Shown: piece by piece, positions 17,760 through 30,229 of the stretch
How positions within the stretch are numbered: position 1 is the stretch's first letter
Layout: every line of letters begins with the position of its first letter
Assembly (NCBI RefSeq): GCF_000247815.1
Contig: NC_021673.1
Location: forward strand, 49,996,774-50,060,773
DNA: 64,000 bases
Direction: 5' to 3'
Source of the DNA: Ficedula albicollis
Lineage: Eukaryota; Chordata; Aves; Passeriformes; Muscicapidae
Made by a program: the position numbers and the translations under genes
The notes under the pieces: generated by a model
What the model saw: only the letters and a program-made list of their open reading frames with translations
Told to the model about the DNA's origin: nothing
The model's database searches: none

Positions 17760-20700
17760 GCTGCTCCATCTGTTCAGCTGCCCTCTGACAGTCGATCTCT
17801 CTCCTCGTGCTCATCCTCCCTGCTGTTCTGTGGCTTCTCAGCTGTCCTGCGTCAGTCCTGCTCCCACCACCAGACCCCCAAGAGATGTTCCCTTTCCAGT
17901 TTGTTAGCTGAGGTGGGGAAAGGTCACTGGCACGGCAAGGCAAAGAGGGAGACAAGTGATGTTGTCTCTGACAGCTTTTCCTGCCCCTCTTCTCTACAGG
18001 GTCTGGCCAATCAGGACAACAGGAAGAGCTGTGAATATGGGATCAGGCAGCCAATTCACCTGTCCTTTTTTCTGCCTTGAACATGGGTTAGCTGGGGTCT
18101 AGGAGGCAAATTTTGAGGCAGGCACTGGGATTGCTGTGAACAAGGAGGTTTGTGGATTTCCTTGCATGTTTCCAAAGCAAATAACCAAATCATTGCTCAT
18201 CCAGACTTCTCAGATTTTTTCTGCCCCTTTATTCCACATTTTCTAGGTTCCCCAAGTGGCCAAGCTTTTTCAGGTATCCAGGTTGATGGGATGGCATCAC
18301 AGTCTGGCTGCAAGGGCCTCCTATCACAAGGGTTTGCCCTCTTCAGTTTAGTCCCTATGGAGCTGCGTGAGCATGCACTCAGAGAATGTGTCTGCCTGCA
18401 AGGCTTATGAAAGTGTCTTGAGGAGAGTGGTGCATCGACAGAGGAGAGGCTTGTGCTACACTGGCATCAGAGAGTCACTGAGGTAATGAGACACGGGAAA
18501 CACTGTTCATAGGCTTTAATTCTAGAGTGAAATAATTGCCATTTAGGCAAGAGGGGAAATTTCCTAATGACATGCCTACTTTCTTCTGCATTTATTTATA
18601 ATATTGTTTATAGAAGTTATTTTTGTTTTGGTGTTGCAAAGCAGCAAAGATGAAAGCACATCTTTTCAGTGCTGTTCAAAAACAAGCACTAAAAGCAAAA
18701 CACTCACAGGCCAAAGTAATACAGGCCATGGACAGCTCCCTGCAAAGGTGAGCCTGGTTTAATGGAGCATTCAAGTAGTGTTCGGTGTGTTTTATCTAGA
18801 TACAGGAGTCCTGCAAAGGGAGCCCACAGACTAAGGTATGTGTATCACTGGGATCAGCTTGAATTCAGAAGCTTGAGGATAGCCCCCTCTTGCATCTGAC
18901 TATTCACAAATCTTATTTTTTCTGTAACATATAAGGTGATCTACTGCATTGTGGGTTAGTATCTCTTTGACCTCGCAGATTATCAAAGACCTCTGCCCGC
19001 ACCTTTGGATTATATAGATGAACCAGGGAGCACATGAGGCTCCTGATGGCTGGTGCTACAGAGCTGTCATGAATTAAATAGGTGATTAATGGGGTTCCCA
19101 TAATATGTACCAACATGGAAGAATGTAAAACTGGCTTTCTCTGAGGGCTTTGTGAATTATGATATGTTATTATGTTTTTCCATCTGCCTGAGCTACCCTC
19201 ATGGGACGTCCAGCTCCCTGGCCCTCTTCCCTGGCTGTACTGCTCTCTAGACAAGCACTGATTGTCAGGCCGTGCCATGTGGGATCATGCCCACCATGAA
19301 ATGGCAAGCATTTGAGTCCAGCACCAGGGTAGGAAGGTGAGGACAGAGGAGGAGAACAGGACAGAAGGTTGTGTTTCACCCCTGGCACTGGTGCAGATGT
19401 GCTGTGCCTGCAGTGACACGCTTTCTCCCTTGCCTTGCTGAGAGATGCTCAGCAGTGTCTCTGGGAAGCAAGATATGGCTCCAGGGATGTCTGATCCAGT
19501 TGGTGCCCAGGATCCACGGGGAAAATGGGAGCAATGGGGAAATAAACTGCAACTGCAGCAGTACTCAGTAGCAGCTCCAAAGCATGAGATTTTCCTTTTC
19601 ACATGGCTGCAGATACAATGTGTGCCTTTCCTTTTGCTAATTGTAAAACAAAGAGAGAAACAAACGAATGTTGGGGATTTTACTGATTCTCAGTTCAACA
19701 ACTTCCTATTTTCCAGTGGAAGCATATATAATCCCCAGAATTTGTAATCAGCTGTACCACTGTCTGCTATTTTCAATTTCCTTCCCATAATGTGGAGGTG
19801 CATCCTGCAGATGTGCTTTCATCTACTCCTTAAGTAGGTGAGCATATCTCACTGTCAATTAGCCAGACTTCATGCAATTTATCTTTTGGAAATGATCTGC
19901 AGACTTTTTACATGTGGCCCTTAGCTGCAAAACCCTCTTAAATCTCTGTCAAATAGGTAATAGTGAAGAGAATACATTTTTATGCAGCATGGACCTTCTG
20001 ACTGCAGCACGCAATTATCTCTTACCCTCCAGTGTTCCTACAGTACATTGAGCTGTCAATCATCAAATGATCATATGACCTGAAGAGGAAAAAGAGAGAC
20101 AAAGAAGCTGAGGAAAATTCTGGTACTTGAGTGAAAGTAGCTACATTTAGTGAAGAGAGATCTAATAAAGATTGCTGCAGAATGTGCTTAATGGCAAACT
20201 AAATTAACAGTATATGCTTAATATGTATCTACTAAAACGGATATCTTCCAAAGATACAGCCCTGCATTGAAAAATTCACATGCAGCAGAATCTCCCTTTT
20301 TTAGCTGCCTATACAGGTGTACAGTTACAATCTTACCCATTTCACAACCTTAGTGTCCTCTTGGACATTATAGATGCTGTGGTGCCTGTGGAGAACAGCC
20401 AGAGCACATGTGCTGTGCACATTTCCAGGGGGTTCAGGCACCTGCGTTGCCTTCATCCAAAGATGTTGCAGGTGGGAGAGGCTCCAAAAGGGATGTGTAG
20501 AAGCCAACAGCAATGAGAGTATTCATTGGTGTTGACCAGCTGGTGGCTGCTGAGGACTGCAGCTGCCAAAGTCAGCTGAGGGCTGCTACGTGTGGGTGGG
20601 TATATTGGGGCTTTGGCAAAAGCATGAGGCAGAAGGATGCTGACAGAGATGATGAGAACAAGCATGGATGTGCTTGTTTCTGATAGAACACAGATTTCTA

Positions 20701-23184
20701 GAGGTACTGCAACTGGACTGCATTTCCGAGCACCAGTCTCAAGACAGTCTTATCTCAAAGCTGTCAAAGACAGACTTTTGCAGGATTGATTTTGGACAGT
20801 GAATGCAGCAAGTGAGGGATGTTGAAACATTCCAGAACAGGTTGTTTGTATTGGCTCAAGTTAAGGTGCCTTACTGTTAGTATGGAGGGTCACCCCACAT
20901 TTTTGATGTCCTGGTGGAAATTTCACTGAAGATGCTGTGTTTCTGTGAAGATGAGATGACCACAGAGCACTTCAGACCGTTTATTCTGATGGATGCTCAT
21001 TTTCTGAGTGTCCACAGGAGTCAAAGAACTTCTTCATGCCCCACAAAAGTCCTGTGTTGGAATTACCCTCTGTCATCTAAGCCAGCCTGAAGCTCTCTTG
21101 ACAGGCTCCAGAAATAACTTGAAGTCTACATCTGATCAGTGAAAAGGAAGATCAGTATTTTCAGTCTCCAGGTCTCTCAGTAAGGTGCACAAGTGGGACT
21201 TATTTTTCTCTTCTCAAAGTGTCATATAAAATGTTTTTCACTCACGTGCAATATTTAATATATAACTCACTGTTTCTACATGTTCCAATAATCCTTTAGA
21301 TTCCCAAAACTGAAATACATCTTGTTTTTCTGACAATGTGTGCTGCTGAGAGCTCAGGTCTGTGGAAAATCTGATTTCTGTGTTTAAGAAATCACTGAAG
21401 CAAGTGATGTGAAAGTGCATACATTACTTCATGATGGATGAAAACAGGGAAGGAAAATATTAGCTTACACTTTGAGCCTTGTGGATCAGTCCGCCTGTGG
21501 TTTCCTTCTCTTTGCTCATAAACCTGACTCATCTGTAAGTACAAAATTAATTAGTGTCTTTATATGGACCAGCCTCAGATCAGTCTCTCTGTTCCGGACC
21601 CCTCTGCTTGTATCCAAATGAAATTTCAGCCTGTCTGTCTGGCATTTCCTCTTGATGTGTCACCCCTGGCTCCAGTTCAAGAAAGCTAAAACTCGGCTGT
21701 TCATCCTTCATCACAATTCTTAGCTGTTATCAACAATCTCTTTTGGGGCAGCTCTGCTGTTTGCTAGGTTGCCCATGAATATTTTTCCAAATATTTTGAG
21801 TTTTCTGCTTGTTCTTTCCATCTTCACATTTAGAAGATACTTCTTACGCATCCAGAAAAGTGATCTTTAATCGTTTGTTGAATCTCCCAATAAAACTCTC
21901 TTTGGTTAGGAGACCAAAAACACCTCAAAAAAACAAACAATAAAAAAATCAAGGACCTCATGAATAATTAAAATTACTTGTGCTTGCTTTCCTAAGCTGA
22001 GGCTCAAATTATTCAGATGTTTTTCTGAAATTTGCTCATATTCCTATTTAAGCAAGAACCTGGCAGTTGTAAAAGCAGTGTGATTTGGAATGGAGAACAA
22101 TTCAATGATTTTCACTATAAATTCAGCTACTGTTTAGGTAGAAAGAGATTTAATTCTTCCTTCAAAGGCAGGGCAAGAATCCAATGGCAACAAAAGCACA
22201 ACATCAGAGTGGAGAAAACACCAGTCCCCCATCTGAAATCAGTCCTTCAGATCCCTGCATTTGGCTGTGATTTGGCATCCTTCTCTGTCTGGGCAAGGGA
22301 GCGCTGCAGTTTTATTAGATCTGTGTTGCATGTCTCTGAATTTGTATATTTTTCCCTTGTATGGGGCTTTTTGGCTATAGCTACAATTCACAAAGATCAG
22401 TGTTTTCTAATTCACTAATTTGTTTGTTGCTGTTTCCATGGTACTCTCATTTGGCAGGCAGAGAGCACTCTTAATAAGTGCACTGAAGTCAAGCTGGAAT
22501 TAATTTCTGCTTCTCTCTGTTTCCTTTCCTTACCCCTCCAGTGGAGACGTGTGGAAAGGGCCAGCAGAAGTGTTTCTTCCAGTTGGATGGGGAAGTAAAT
22601 GAAGCTGGAACAGGGGTGCTTCTGCTCTCAGCAACATATCCTGCCCCTATCCTGCAGCAAGCATATCCTGGAGCAAGAAGGAGAGTAAGCCTTCCTGCAC
22701 TGGTCTAACCCTGATGGATGAACTCTGCTGATGGAGAGGGAAGGCCCCACAGAGGTGGAAGTCAGGAAACATGTCAATGAGGCATGGCAGGAAGGTGTGA
22801 TGTTGACCTGGAAAACAAAGAAGTGCCCCTGTGAGCACAGACTGAGCCCTGCCACCAGGGTCTGTACATCTTCCAGGTCTGAGGTGGTCCCCTATGAATC
22901 TATGGAAAGGCAGCTAGACAACCTGGTTAAGAAACCTGTTTCATTCCTACTCTTGATGTCAGGACATTTACTCCTTGCAAAGGTTATTTTACTAAAATGT
23001 AAACCGGTAAGTAGACTGCAACAGATCTAAAATCCCTGTGCTTTCATTCTGACCAATATGTGTATTTCTACTTAAGTAGTATTTGCTCTTTTTCCTCATT
23101 GATCTTTTTTCCTTTTTGCTAAACCTTTTTTTTTTTAAATACCTTTTTTTTTTTTAAATCAAACTTTAAAATTCACTTCTGTGG

Positions 23185-23957
23185 TACACTGCCACAGTGT
23201 CCTCGCTCTCAAAACTTCAGATACAGGCAGAATCTGGCTAGAAAGCTGTCCAATGGAAAAGAAAGCAGAGCCAGGGGCAGTGATCATTCCCTTGCACTCA
23301 GCACTGGTGAGGCCTCACTTTGAATCCTGTATCCAGTTCTGGGCCCTCACTACAAGAAAGACTGAAGTGCTGGAGCGTGTCCAGAGAAGGGCAACTGAGC
23401 TGAGGGAGAGTCTGGAGAAAAAGGTCTGATGAGGAGAGGCTGACAGAGCTGAAGTTGTTTAGCCTGGAGAAAACTTAGGGCAACCTTATTGCTCTCTGAA
23501 AATACTTGAAAGGAGGCAGTAGCAAGGTGAGGATCTGTCTCTTCTCCCAAGTAACAAGCAACAGGACATCAGGACAGGCAGCTTGAGGAAGTGGCTAAGA
23601 TTATGGCTAATGGTTAAGATTGGATATTAGAATAAATTTCTTCACTGAGAGGGTGCTCTGACATTGGAACAAAAGCTGCCCAGGGAAGTGGTAGAATTGC
23701 CATCTCTGAAAGTGTTCAAAATGTCTAGCTGTGGCACTTAGGGACATGATTTAGTGGTGGACTTGGCAGTGCTGGGTTGATGGTTGGTCTTGATGATCTT
23801 AGAGGTCTTTTGCAACCTTAATGATTCTACAACTCTGTGATCTCTTAGCTTCATGTTGTGGACTTGGCAGTGCTGGGTTGATGGTTGGTCTTGATGATCT
23901 TAGAGGTCTTTTGCAACCTTAATGATTCTACAACTCTGTGATCCCTTAGCTTCACAT
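23185..23957 (+). mobile_element. Truncated CR1 LINE, 3' end
   Basis: The first part still codes for the end of CR1 ORF2 (reverse transcriptase C-terminus), with recognisable text such as LVRPHFESC and LERVQRRAT in frame over 23270-23400, then decays. The 3' UTR follows, with GCTGCCCAGGGAAGTGGT near 23680 and the TTGATGATCTTAGAGGTC module near 23790. The tail ends in the diverged octamer-type repeat (ATGATTCTACAACTCTGTGA). The element is 5'-truncated, as most CR1 copies are, and is not active. The final 101 bp are duplicated in tandem. Confidence 0.9.
23757..23957 (+). repeat. Tandem duplication of CR1 3' end, 101-bp unit
   Basis: Copies at 23757-23857 and 23858 to about 23957 start with GTGGACTTGGCAGTGC and differ at about three positions near the end (CTCTTAG versus CCCTTAG, CATG versus CACA). 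The unit border lies inside the CR1 3' UTR, so this is not two insertions. Confidence 0.95.
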
Positions 23958-26900
23958 TGCTGCTTGCTATTGTCATGCAGAATTCACAGCTGGTTTATCA
24001 AATTTCTGTCCAGGTGACAGTGTTCACATCCAAAGCAATTTGAACAGTGAGATTTTGTGACATGGTATTGGATGCTTTGCAAAATCACTATACATCACAG
24101 TTGCTCTTTTGCCATATTTCATACATTTTTAAAAATATTCCTTTGTATCAACTTTCTCCAGTATTCAGTTTGCCTGGTGTCTTCCTTTCCTTCCTTCCTT
24201 CCTTCCATTTTTCTGAGACCTGCCTTGTGGTTATTGTAAGTGTGGGATTCTCTGCCCCTCCCTTCTGCCTGCCTCAGTTGTTTTTAAAAAATGCAAATAA
24301 TAATGATTACATTATGCTTCAACATATTTACTCGGTTAATAAATATATTAAGAGAATTTATTAAATACAGAGAACACGTTGATAAGTCAACTCCACATCT
24401 TGTAGCACAATCCTTAATTATGTAAATAATCACCCCAGAAACAGTCCCTTTGGGTTCAACAGCAGTACATGAGCAAGGGAGGATTTCTTATTAAACATTC
24501 AAAACTGGGTCCAGTGCACAAGATAATGATACTATATTATGGTAATGATGGTAACTCTAAATCCTTTTCTTTGGGGGATCAGTTTCAGTTGTCTTGGTCA
24601 TTAAGGGTCATTAATTCCATTTAGCCATATCTCCACTTCTATTATGAATAATACCACATGAATACTTACTGTACAGGTTCCTATTTTCAGTTTAGTTCCT
24701 ATGATCAGATCTGTATTCCAACTCCACATACTTATTTCTATTAAAATAAGCAAATGTACAGTGCAGGTAGCTGAAGCCTCCCATTAAGAAGTTAGCACTA
24801 TAGCCTTGTTCTTGTAAATTTGATTTTCTTGATAGCAATCTCCATTTTGCAGCTCCCTTCTTGGACAGAATTCTTTTGGGAGGTGGAGAAGAGTCAGAGA
24901 ATGGCAAGTCTCTTCAGAATTTTCAGTTTAAGATCTCATTAAAATGGGATTTGTGAAATTTATGTGATCCTCAGTTAATTTTCTGCGTTCACCGGTGTAA
25001 CTCTATGAGTAACATGGTCTGTTGTCTGGCTCTCTATACAGGGAAAGAATAGGAAACTTTGAAATCCAAGCTCTAAGCAGAGTGCAGGATCAGTGTGAAA
25101 AGAAGCAATGGGGATATATTATTTCACTGGACTCCATTACTTTAGACAGCATCAAATTAATTGATGGTGAGAAACACAAGACTGAAAATGGGGTAACCTC
25201 ATGGTTACCAGAGCTCAGATGGAGAAGAGCAAGAATCTTGCCTTATTTTTTTTCATGTCTTCATGGCTACTCATATTCTTGGTTCTTCTTTCTGTTATCC
25301 CTTGTAAAATGAGACTTCTCCCACTCTGTTATTGAAGGACTACATTGTCTTGTGATGCAAAATGGGGAAGATCTAACCTCTTCTGGTTTCTGCTCACCAT
25401 TCTGGTTAGTCCTTCCCTTTCAAAAAGCCACGTGGCTGCATTGTGGCAGAAGCCTCTGACAGAGCAACTTCCAAGTTTTTTCTTCCAATTGGACTGGCTT
25501 AGTTATCTCTATTATAGGTGCATCCGTGAGTTTTATTTTATAAAGAAAAAAATCCTGCAAAACAGCTGAAAAACACTGGTTACTGGTGTCTGCTCAAGGT
25601 CCAGTGGGTGTAAGACCTGTTAAAGACTGAAAATATTCAATGCTGCGCAGTGGTTTAAACCCAGCAGTCACAATGCCTGAGAAGAGTGGGAGTGAAAATT
25701 TCTCCAGAATTTTGCCTGAGCTGAAGAATGCTAAATTAATGGGGAGGACAATTAATGGTGTTAGGAGCATTACAACAATAATTAGAAATACTAGAAGTCC
25801 TGTGCAAAATAAATTAATTGACCCTGTACCAAAGATTGCTTTTTAATCAAATTGGTTTTGATTCACTAAGCTTAAAAATGTATTATATAGCAAAAGAGTT
25901 GAATCTGATCATTGTAAAATTACCATAAATAACTTTGAGTTCTTGAAAGCTGCTCAGCTTCCTTAAGTGAAGTATTCCTGTCTTATTTCAGGGAAATAAG
26001 GGTTTCCATTAATTTTTTTATCTCTTGCTCTATAAGATAGATTTTCTTCTCATTTGAGCAAATGCAGTTCTCCTGCAGTCAGAAAGGCTGCATTTTATTT
26101 AGAGGTATAAAATAGTTGCATTAAATACACTTGGTAGTAAAAGAAAGCTTCATGCCCTGTTTCCATTATCTTATACTCTCCTCTCTATGGTGCAATAATT
26201 ACTTGACTGTACATAGATTGTAAATATCTAGTATATTCTGCACTAACTTAAATTTTCAGGGATGTAGCTTTTTTCCAAAAGCATTTTAGGGAAAGCTGGG
26301 ATGCAATTAGATGTACAGTTTGATTGTGACAGAGTGACTTTAAGTGGTCTAATTTTATAATGCCAAATGTCTGTGGAGGCCAATCAGCCCTAAATTAGTC
26401 CTTCTTTGATACCTTTCTTGGCTTTCTTACCTTCTTACCTTTCTCTTCCTTCTTTGGTATCTTTCTTACCCTATTCTTAGATCAAGTATTCATTTTTGCC
26501 CATCATCTAAAAACTTATGTGCTTTGTCAGTAGAAGAGGCTGATAATGTTGTGGTCCACATCAAGGTAGGAAGTGTTGCTCCCTGAAAAGATCTGGGAAA
26601 CTGGAGACTTGGAAACTTCAAGGTGAATTGGTGGTTTAGAATTTTTTCAATGCCTTGGTCAATTGAGACATCACTTTATCTCCCTTGCTTTAAAAAAAAA
26701 TTCCTTTAGTCTCCTTCTCTCTTACATAAAAGAAAAGGAAAAGGGTCAGCAAAGGGCTATGGTTCAGTTTCTCTGAGGCAGGTTAAATTAACAGAAGAAA
26801 GGAAAGGTCTTTGTGCCTTGTTCATCCTTTTCATAAAGAGCTGAAAATGAAATCACACGTATTCTTGGTTTTCAATAGCCAAAGCTGAAATGATAGATTT

Positions 26901-28181
26901 CCATCAGGCTTAGTTTGTTTACTGGTGGGCAGGCCACAAAGTCTGGAGGTCATGTTGCAAACAGACTTTGCCTTGAAACTGATGCATATCTCACACACCT
27001 GCTTCTTTACGGTGGAGAGATGGAAAATCCGCATTTGAATTGAAGAATGTCTTGTATTTCAAGTAACCCTACCCTGGAGAGAGGTATCTCTGTATTTCAA
27101 CAGGCAGCAGGGCTAATTATTATTACTGAAGGCTGCCAAGATATTTAAGTGTTTGTGGATGTGCTCTGGCTTGTCAGAATGAAAGAAGAGGACCATGTTC
27201 AGCTCCTATTTATCTAGGCTTGTACTATGGCTCAGAGTGACAGGGATGTGACAGATATTTGGATTAATAAAATAAGAGGGTGTCAGCACCAAGTCACTGC
27301 AGATGGGAGACTATGATGCTGAAGGGCCTTATGAACAAATTTAAACAAATGTAAAGATTTGATGAGAGATACAAGTATGTTCTCAAGATCCATGTATGGC
27401 CCATGGCATGAAGTGAGCCCATAAAGAAAATTCATGGTATAGTTAAGATCCCAAATTCACTCTTCACCTACTATATGCCAGCTTGCTAAATGTTTATTTG
27501 TTATTTGTATGCGAACATGTGATAGAGCACACTGGTGGAAGCCCATGTGATCCTGGTCTAATTGATGATTGTACAGGGTTCTCCAAGTCCTGTGAATAAA
27601 ACAGATAAAATACAATTTCTGCCTAATGTTTTTTTTTCCCTGTTGCCCCATGAAATAGCCTCTAATAGCATTAGGCTAATTTGTGCTATCTCCTATAATG
27701 GACAGTGAATTGTATTAATGGATAGAAAAGCAGTCCTAGTTTGACTTCCCTTCCCTGAATGCAACATTCATTTTTCCTCCCTTTCAGGAGTGAAAAACAA
27801 AGTGCTGTACAGCAGCAGCTTCTCTGATGTCAGAGTTCACAACAGTTATGTCTGCAGCCTAGTGAGGCAAGTTTTTGTCCCATTTTCACAAATGAAGATA
27901 AATCCCAGCTACTAAGGAAAGGCAAGATAATGTTTTAATTGTTTTTATTTTATATTCAGAAACACCTCAGTTAATAGAAACATCAGCGTAGGTACTGCAA
28001 ACTAATCCAATGTGATAAGGGAGATACAAGACAAGATAAGCATGGTAACTCACAATGATCTTGTTTCCAGTCATGTTTCAAAGATTTCTGTCACTGTGAA
28101 CCTGAAAAGACACCTATCCTTTCAGAGGCTTTGGATAAAGGTCTGGTCATGCATGGGTGTTTCAGGGAACCAACACAATTC
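23958..28181. other. Intergenic, nothing recognised
   Basis: Unique A/T-rich DNA with a short (TTCC)5 at 24187-24206 and a pyrimidine-rich patch at about 26405-26470 built of CTTTCTTACC-like units. No gene-like open frame. Confidence 0.6.
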
Positions 28182-28221
28182 AAAGTGTTATAAATGTGAT
28201 TTGTGCTAATTAAATTGTAAC

Positions 28222-28345
28222 AATATTAACAAAATTGTTGCTTTATATCGATAGAAAAATTGCACTTAATTGTTATAAAGCAGAATATTAACAAAATTGT
28301 TGCTTTATATCGATAGAAAAATTGTACTTAATTGTTATAAAGCAG
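28222..28345 (+). repeat. U3 tandem duplication, 62-bp unit
   Basis: Copies at 28222-28283 and 28284-28345 differ by one base (TTGCACTTAA versus TTGTACTTAA). Lies inside the solo LTR. Confidence 0.95.
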
Positions 28346-28439
28346 AAAGGATAAAGGAAATGGTTAAACAAAGCAGATAGAATTATCCTCCAGATGTTCG
28401 TTGGGAGTAAAAGATAGTAAGGATGTAGGTCTACTGACA

Positions 28440-28675
28440 GCAGCTAGAAATAAAGTTTTTGACCTTGAATTGGGCCAAATTGGGATGATTCCAAGCATTA
28501 GACACTGGAATAAGGCCTGTTGTGGGAACATATACCTAATTATATAATCCTAAGCTTGCAGCTAGAAATAAAGTTTTTGACCTTGAATTGGGCCAAATTG
28601 GGATGATTCCAAGCATTAGACACTGGAATAAGGCCTGTTGTGGGAACATATACCTAATTATATAATCCTAAGCTT
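28440..28675 (+). repeat. U3 tandem duplication, 118-bp unit, copies identical
   Basis: Copies at 28440-28557 and 28558-28675 start GCAGCTAGAAATAAAG and end CCTAAGCTT and appear identical. Identity over 118 bp in an otherwise diverged old LTR implies a very recent duplication, gene conversion, or an assembly error. Confidence 0.95.
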
Positions 28676-29165
28676 AGTGCACCTGCACTACCTGCGAGGT
28701 CAAACAGCGAACACTGAGGAAGACCCAGAGCCTTCATCGGAAACAAGACCCCGAAAGGAGGAGAGACCCCCGACCACTGGTGAAGCATGTGCAACACAAC
28801 ATAGTGACGTAGATTTTAGGAATAGAAACGAGGAGGAGCTTTCTAGAAGATTTTGTATTAATATGGATTAGCATATAGTATGCAAGTAAGATTTTTAGCT
28901 TGATTAATTTGGTACGGTGTAAGAGGAAGGGCCCTACCCCGTACCCCTGGTTGGTGTATCCCCAGTTTTGCTTATGCTTTATTCAAACCTCGAACCTTAA
29001 TTATACTAAATTTCTCACTGCCAAATTTTGTATCTATGTAACTAATATACTTTGATTGTATTCATTTATATACAATTGCTGTTATTAATAAATTGCTGCT
29101 AAATTTAATTTTTTTGTTTGATTAATTGGACAAATCGAACAATCCAAATCCATTCATAACAAAAG

Positions 29166-29781
29166 GGCAGACATTAAAACACGTTTTTAACTATATAGGA
29201 CCTGCTTCCTCATTCCCATATGTTTAGTAGATCAATATTAGCTCCTCTACAGTCAATAGAGCTCACTGATGTAAAACTGCTGAGCGCATGTTCTTAATGA
29301 TTCATAGTTTTGAATCCTGACCAGTTCTATAATTCAGCCCTCACAAAGGCAAACAACCTCCTGCCAACTGCCCTTTCTTCTCTCATCCTGTTATTTGTTA
29401 GGTGTCTGTAGCCCATTAGCTGGCTTACTATGGTATTAATAAGTGATACAATTATTCAAAGCCAGATCTGCTGATAAGAAATTGAATGCTCTGGTAAACA
29501 ACTAACTATTTTTTTCTGACATCAACAACAAAGTCAAACATGGTATTGGAAAAAGGATAATTCCCATGCTAAAAGATTGCATAGTTATGTAGAAGGGGAG
29601 AAAAGCTGCTTTCAAAGCACTGATCAGGAATGTTCTGAGTCATTTCCAGCAGACACATGCCACCATGTCTTCTGCTCCACCAGTGACATATAAACTTACA
29701 TGGCTGATGACTCCATGCCCAGTCTGGCCACCAAGGGAACTTGTCTGATCCCATTATCTTTTCCTCCATAAAACCAGTGCC
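29166..29781. other. Intergenic, nothing recognised
   Basis: Unique A/T-rich DNA between the solo LTR and the nested duplication. Confidence 0.6.
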
Positions 29782-30229
29782 TCAGGGTATAGGAGAGCAC
29801 GAGTGGCTATTGGATTAATTTACTTCCCTCCAATGCCAGTGTTGCAAGTGCTTGCTGCCCCTCCCTGGCTAGGAGAGTGCTTTTGTGGGAAGCTCTTTGC
29901 AGGTCTGGCTAAGCAGGTGTCTGTCAGCACTCAAGGCTGCTTCTCACTGCTGCTGACTCATGCCAGAAGCTCTTTGCAGGTCTGGCTAAGCAGGTGTCCG
30001 TCAGCACTCAAGGCTTCTTCTCACTGCTGCTGACTCATGCCAACTCAGGGTATAGGAGAGCACGAGTGGCTATTGGATTAATTTACTTCCCTCCAATGCC
30101 AGTGTTGCAAGTGCTTGCTGCCCCTCCCTGGCTAGGAGAGTGCTTTTGTGGGAAGCTCTTTGCAGGTCTGGCTAAGCAGGTGTCTGTCAGCACTCAAGGC
30201 TGCTTCTCACTGCTGCTGACTCATGCCAG
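29782..30229. repeat. Nested tandem duplication, layout AB-B-AB
   Basis: A 185-bp unit (A plus B) at 29782-29966 is repeated at 30045-30229. Between them lies one extra copy of B alone (29967-30044). B is about 77 bp, starting AAGCTCTTTGCAGG and ending CTGACTCATGCCA. The extra B has a few differences (TGTCCGTC for TGTCTGTC, GGCTTC for GGCTGC). This order needs two successive duplication steps or a mis-joined assembly. The open frame at 29994-30413 is a by-product. Confidence 0.93.

Larger units (their letters stand above)
9092..23184. other. Intergenic, nothing gene-like recognised
   Basis: Mostly unique DNA. Contains tandem duplications at 9784-9953 and 17612-17759, a poly-T block at about 10330-10346, and A/G-rich patches near 14260-14292. 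Both-strand open frames near 17046-17336, 17546-17955 and 19170-19602 have no recognisable domains. Confidence 0.55.
28186..29161 (+). mobile_element. Solo LTR of an endogenous retrovirus, 976 bp
   Basis: It begins TGTTATAAATG and ends CATTCATAACA, an imperfect inverted terminal repeat with the canonical TG...CA ends. A perfect 4-bp target-site duplication AAAG flanks it at 28182-28185 and 29162-29165. A poly(A) signal (TTAATAAATTGC) sits near 29083-29095, close to the 3' end, fixing the plus orientation. Two internal tandem duplications (28222-28345 and 28440-28675) lie in the U3 part, where enhancer repeats are common. No retroviral genes are present, so it is a recombination-derived solo LTR. 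A 4-bp duplication fits class I (ERV1-like) better than ERVK or ERVL, but I cannot name the family. Confidence 0.82.

Noticed and set aside
17046..17955. Cluster of overlapping open frames on both strands
   Set aside because: Both-strand openness, no domain and tandem duplicate content indicate chance frames.
28222..28675. CRISPR-like direct repeats
   Set aside because: Only two adjacent copies per unit with no spacers, inside a vertebrate LTR.
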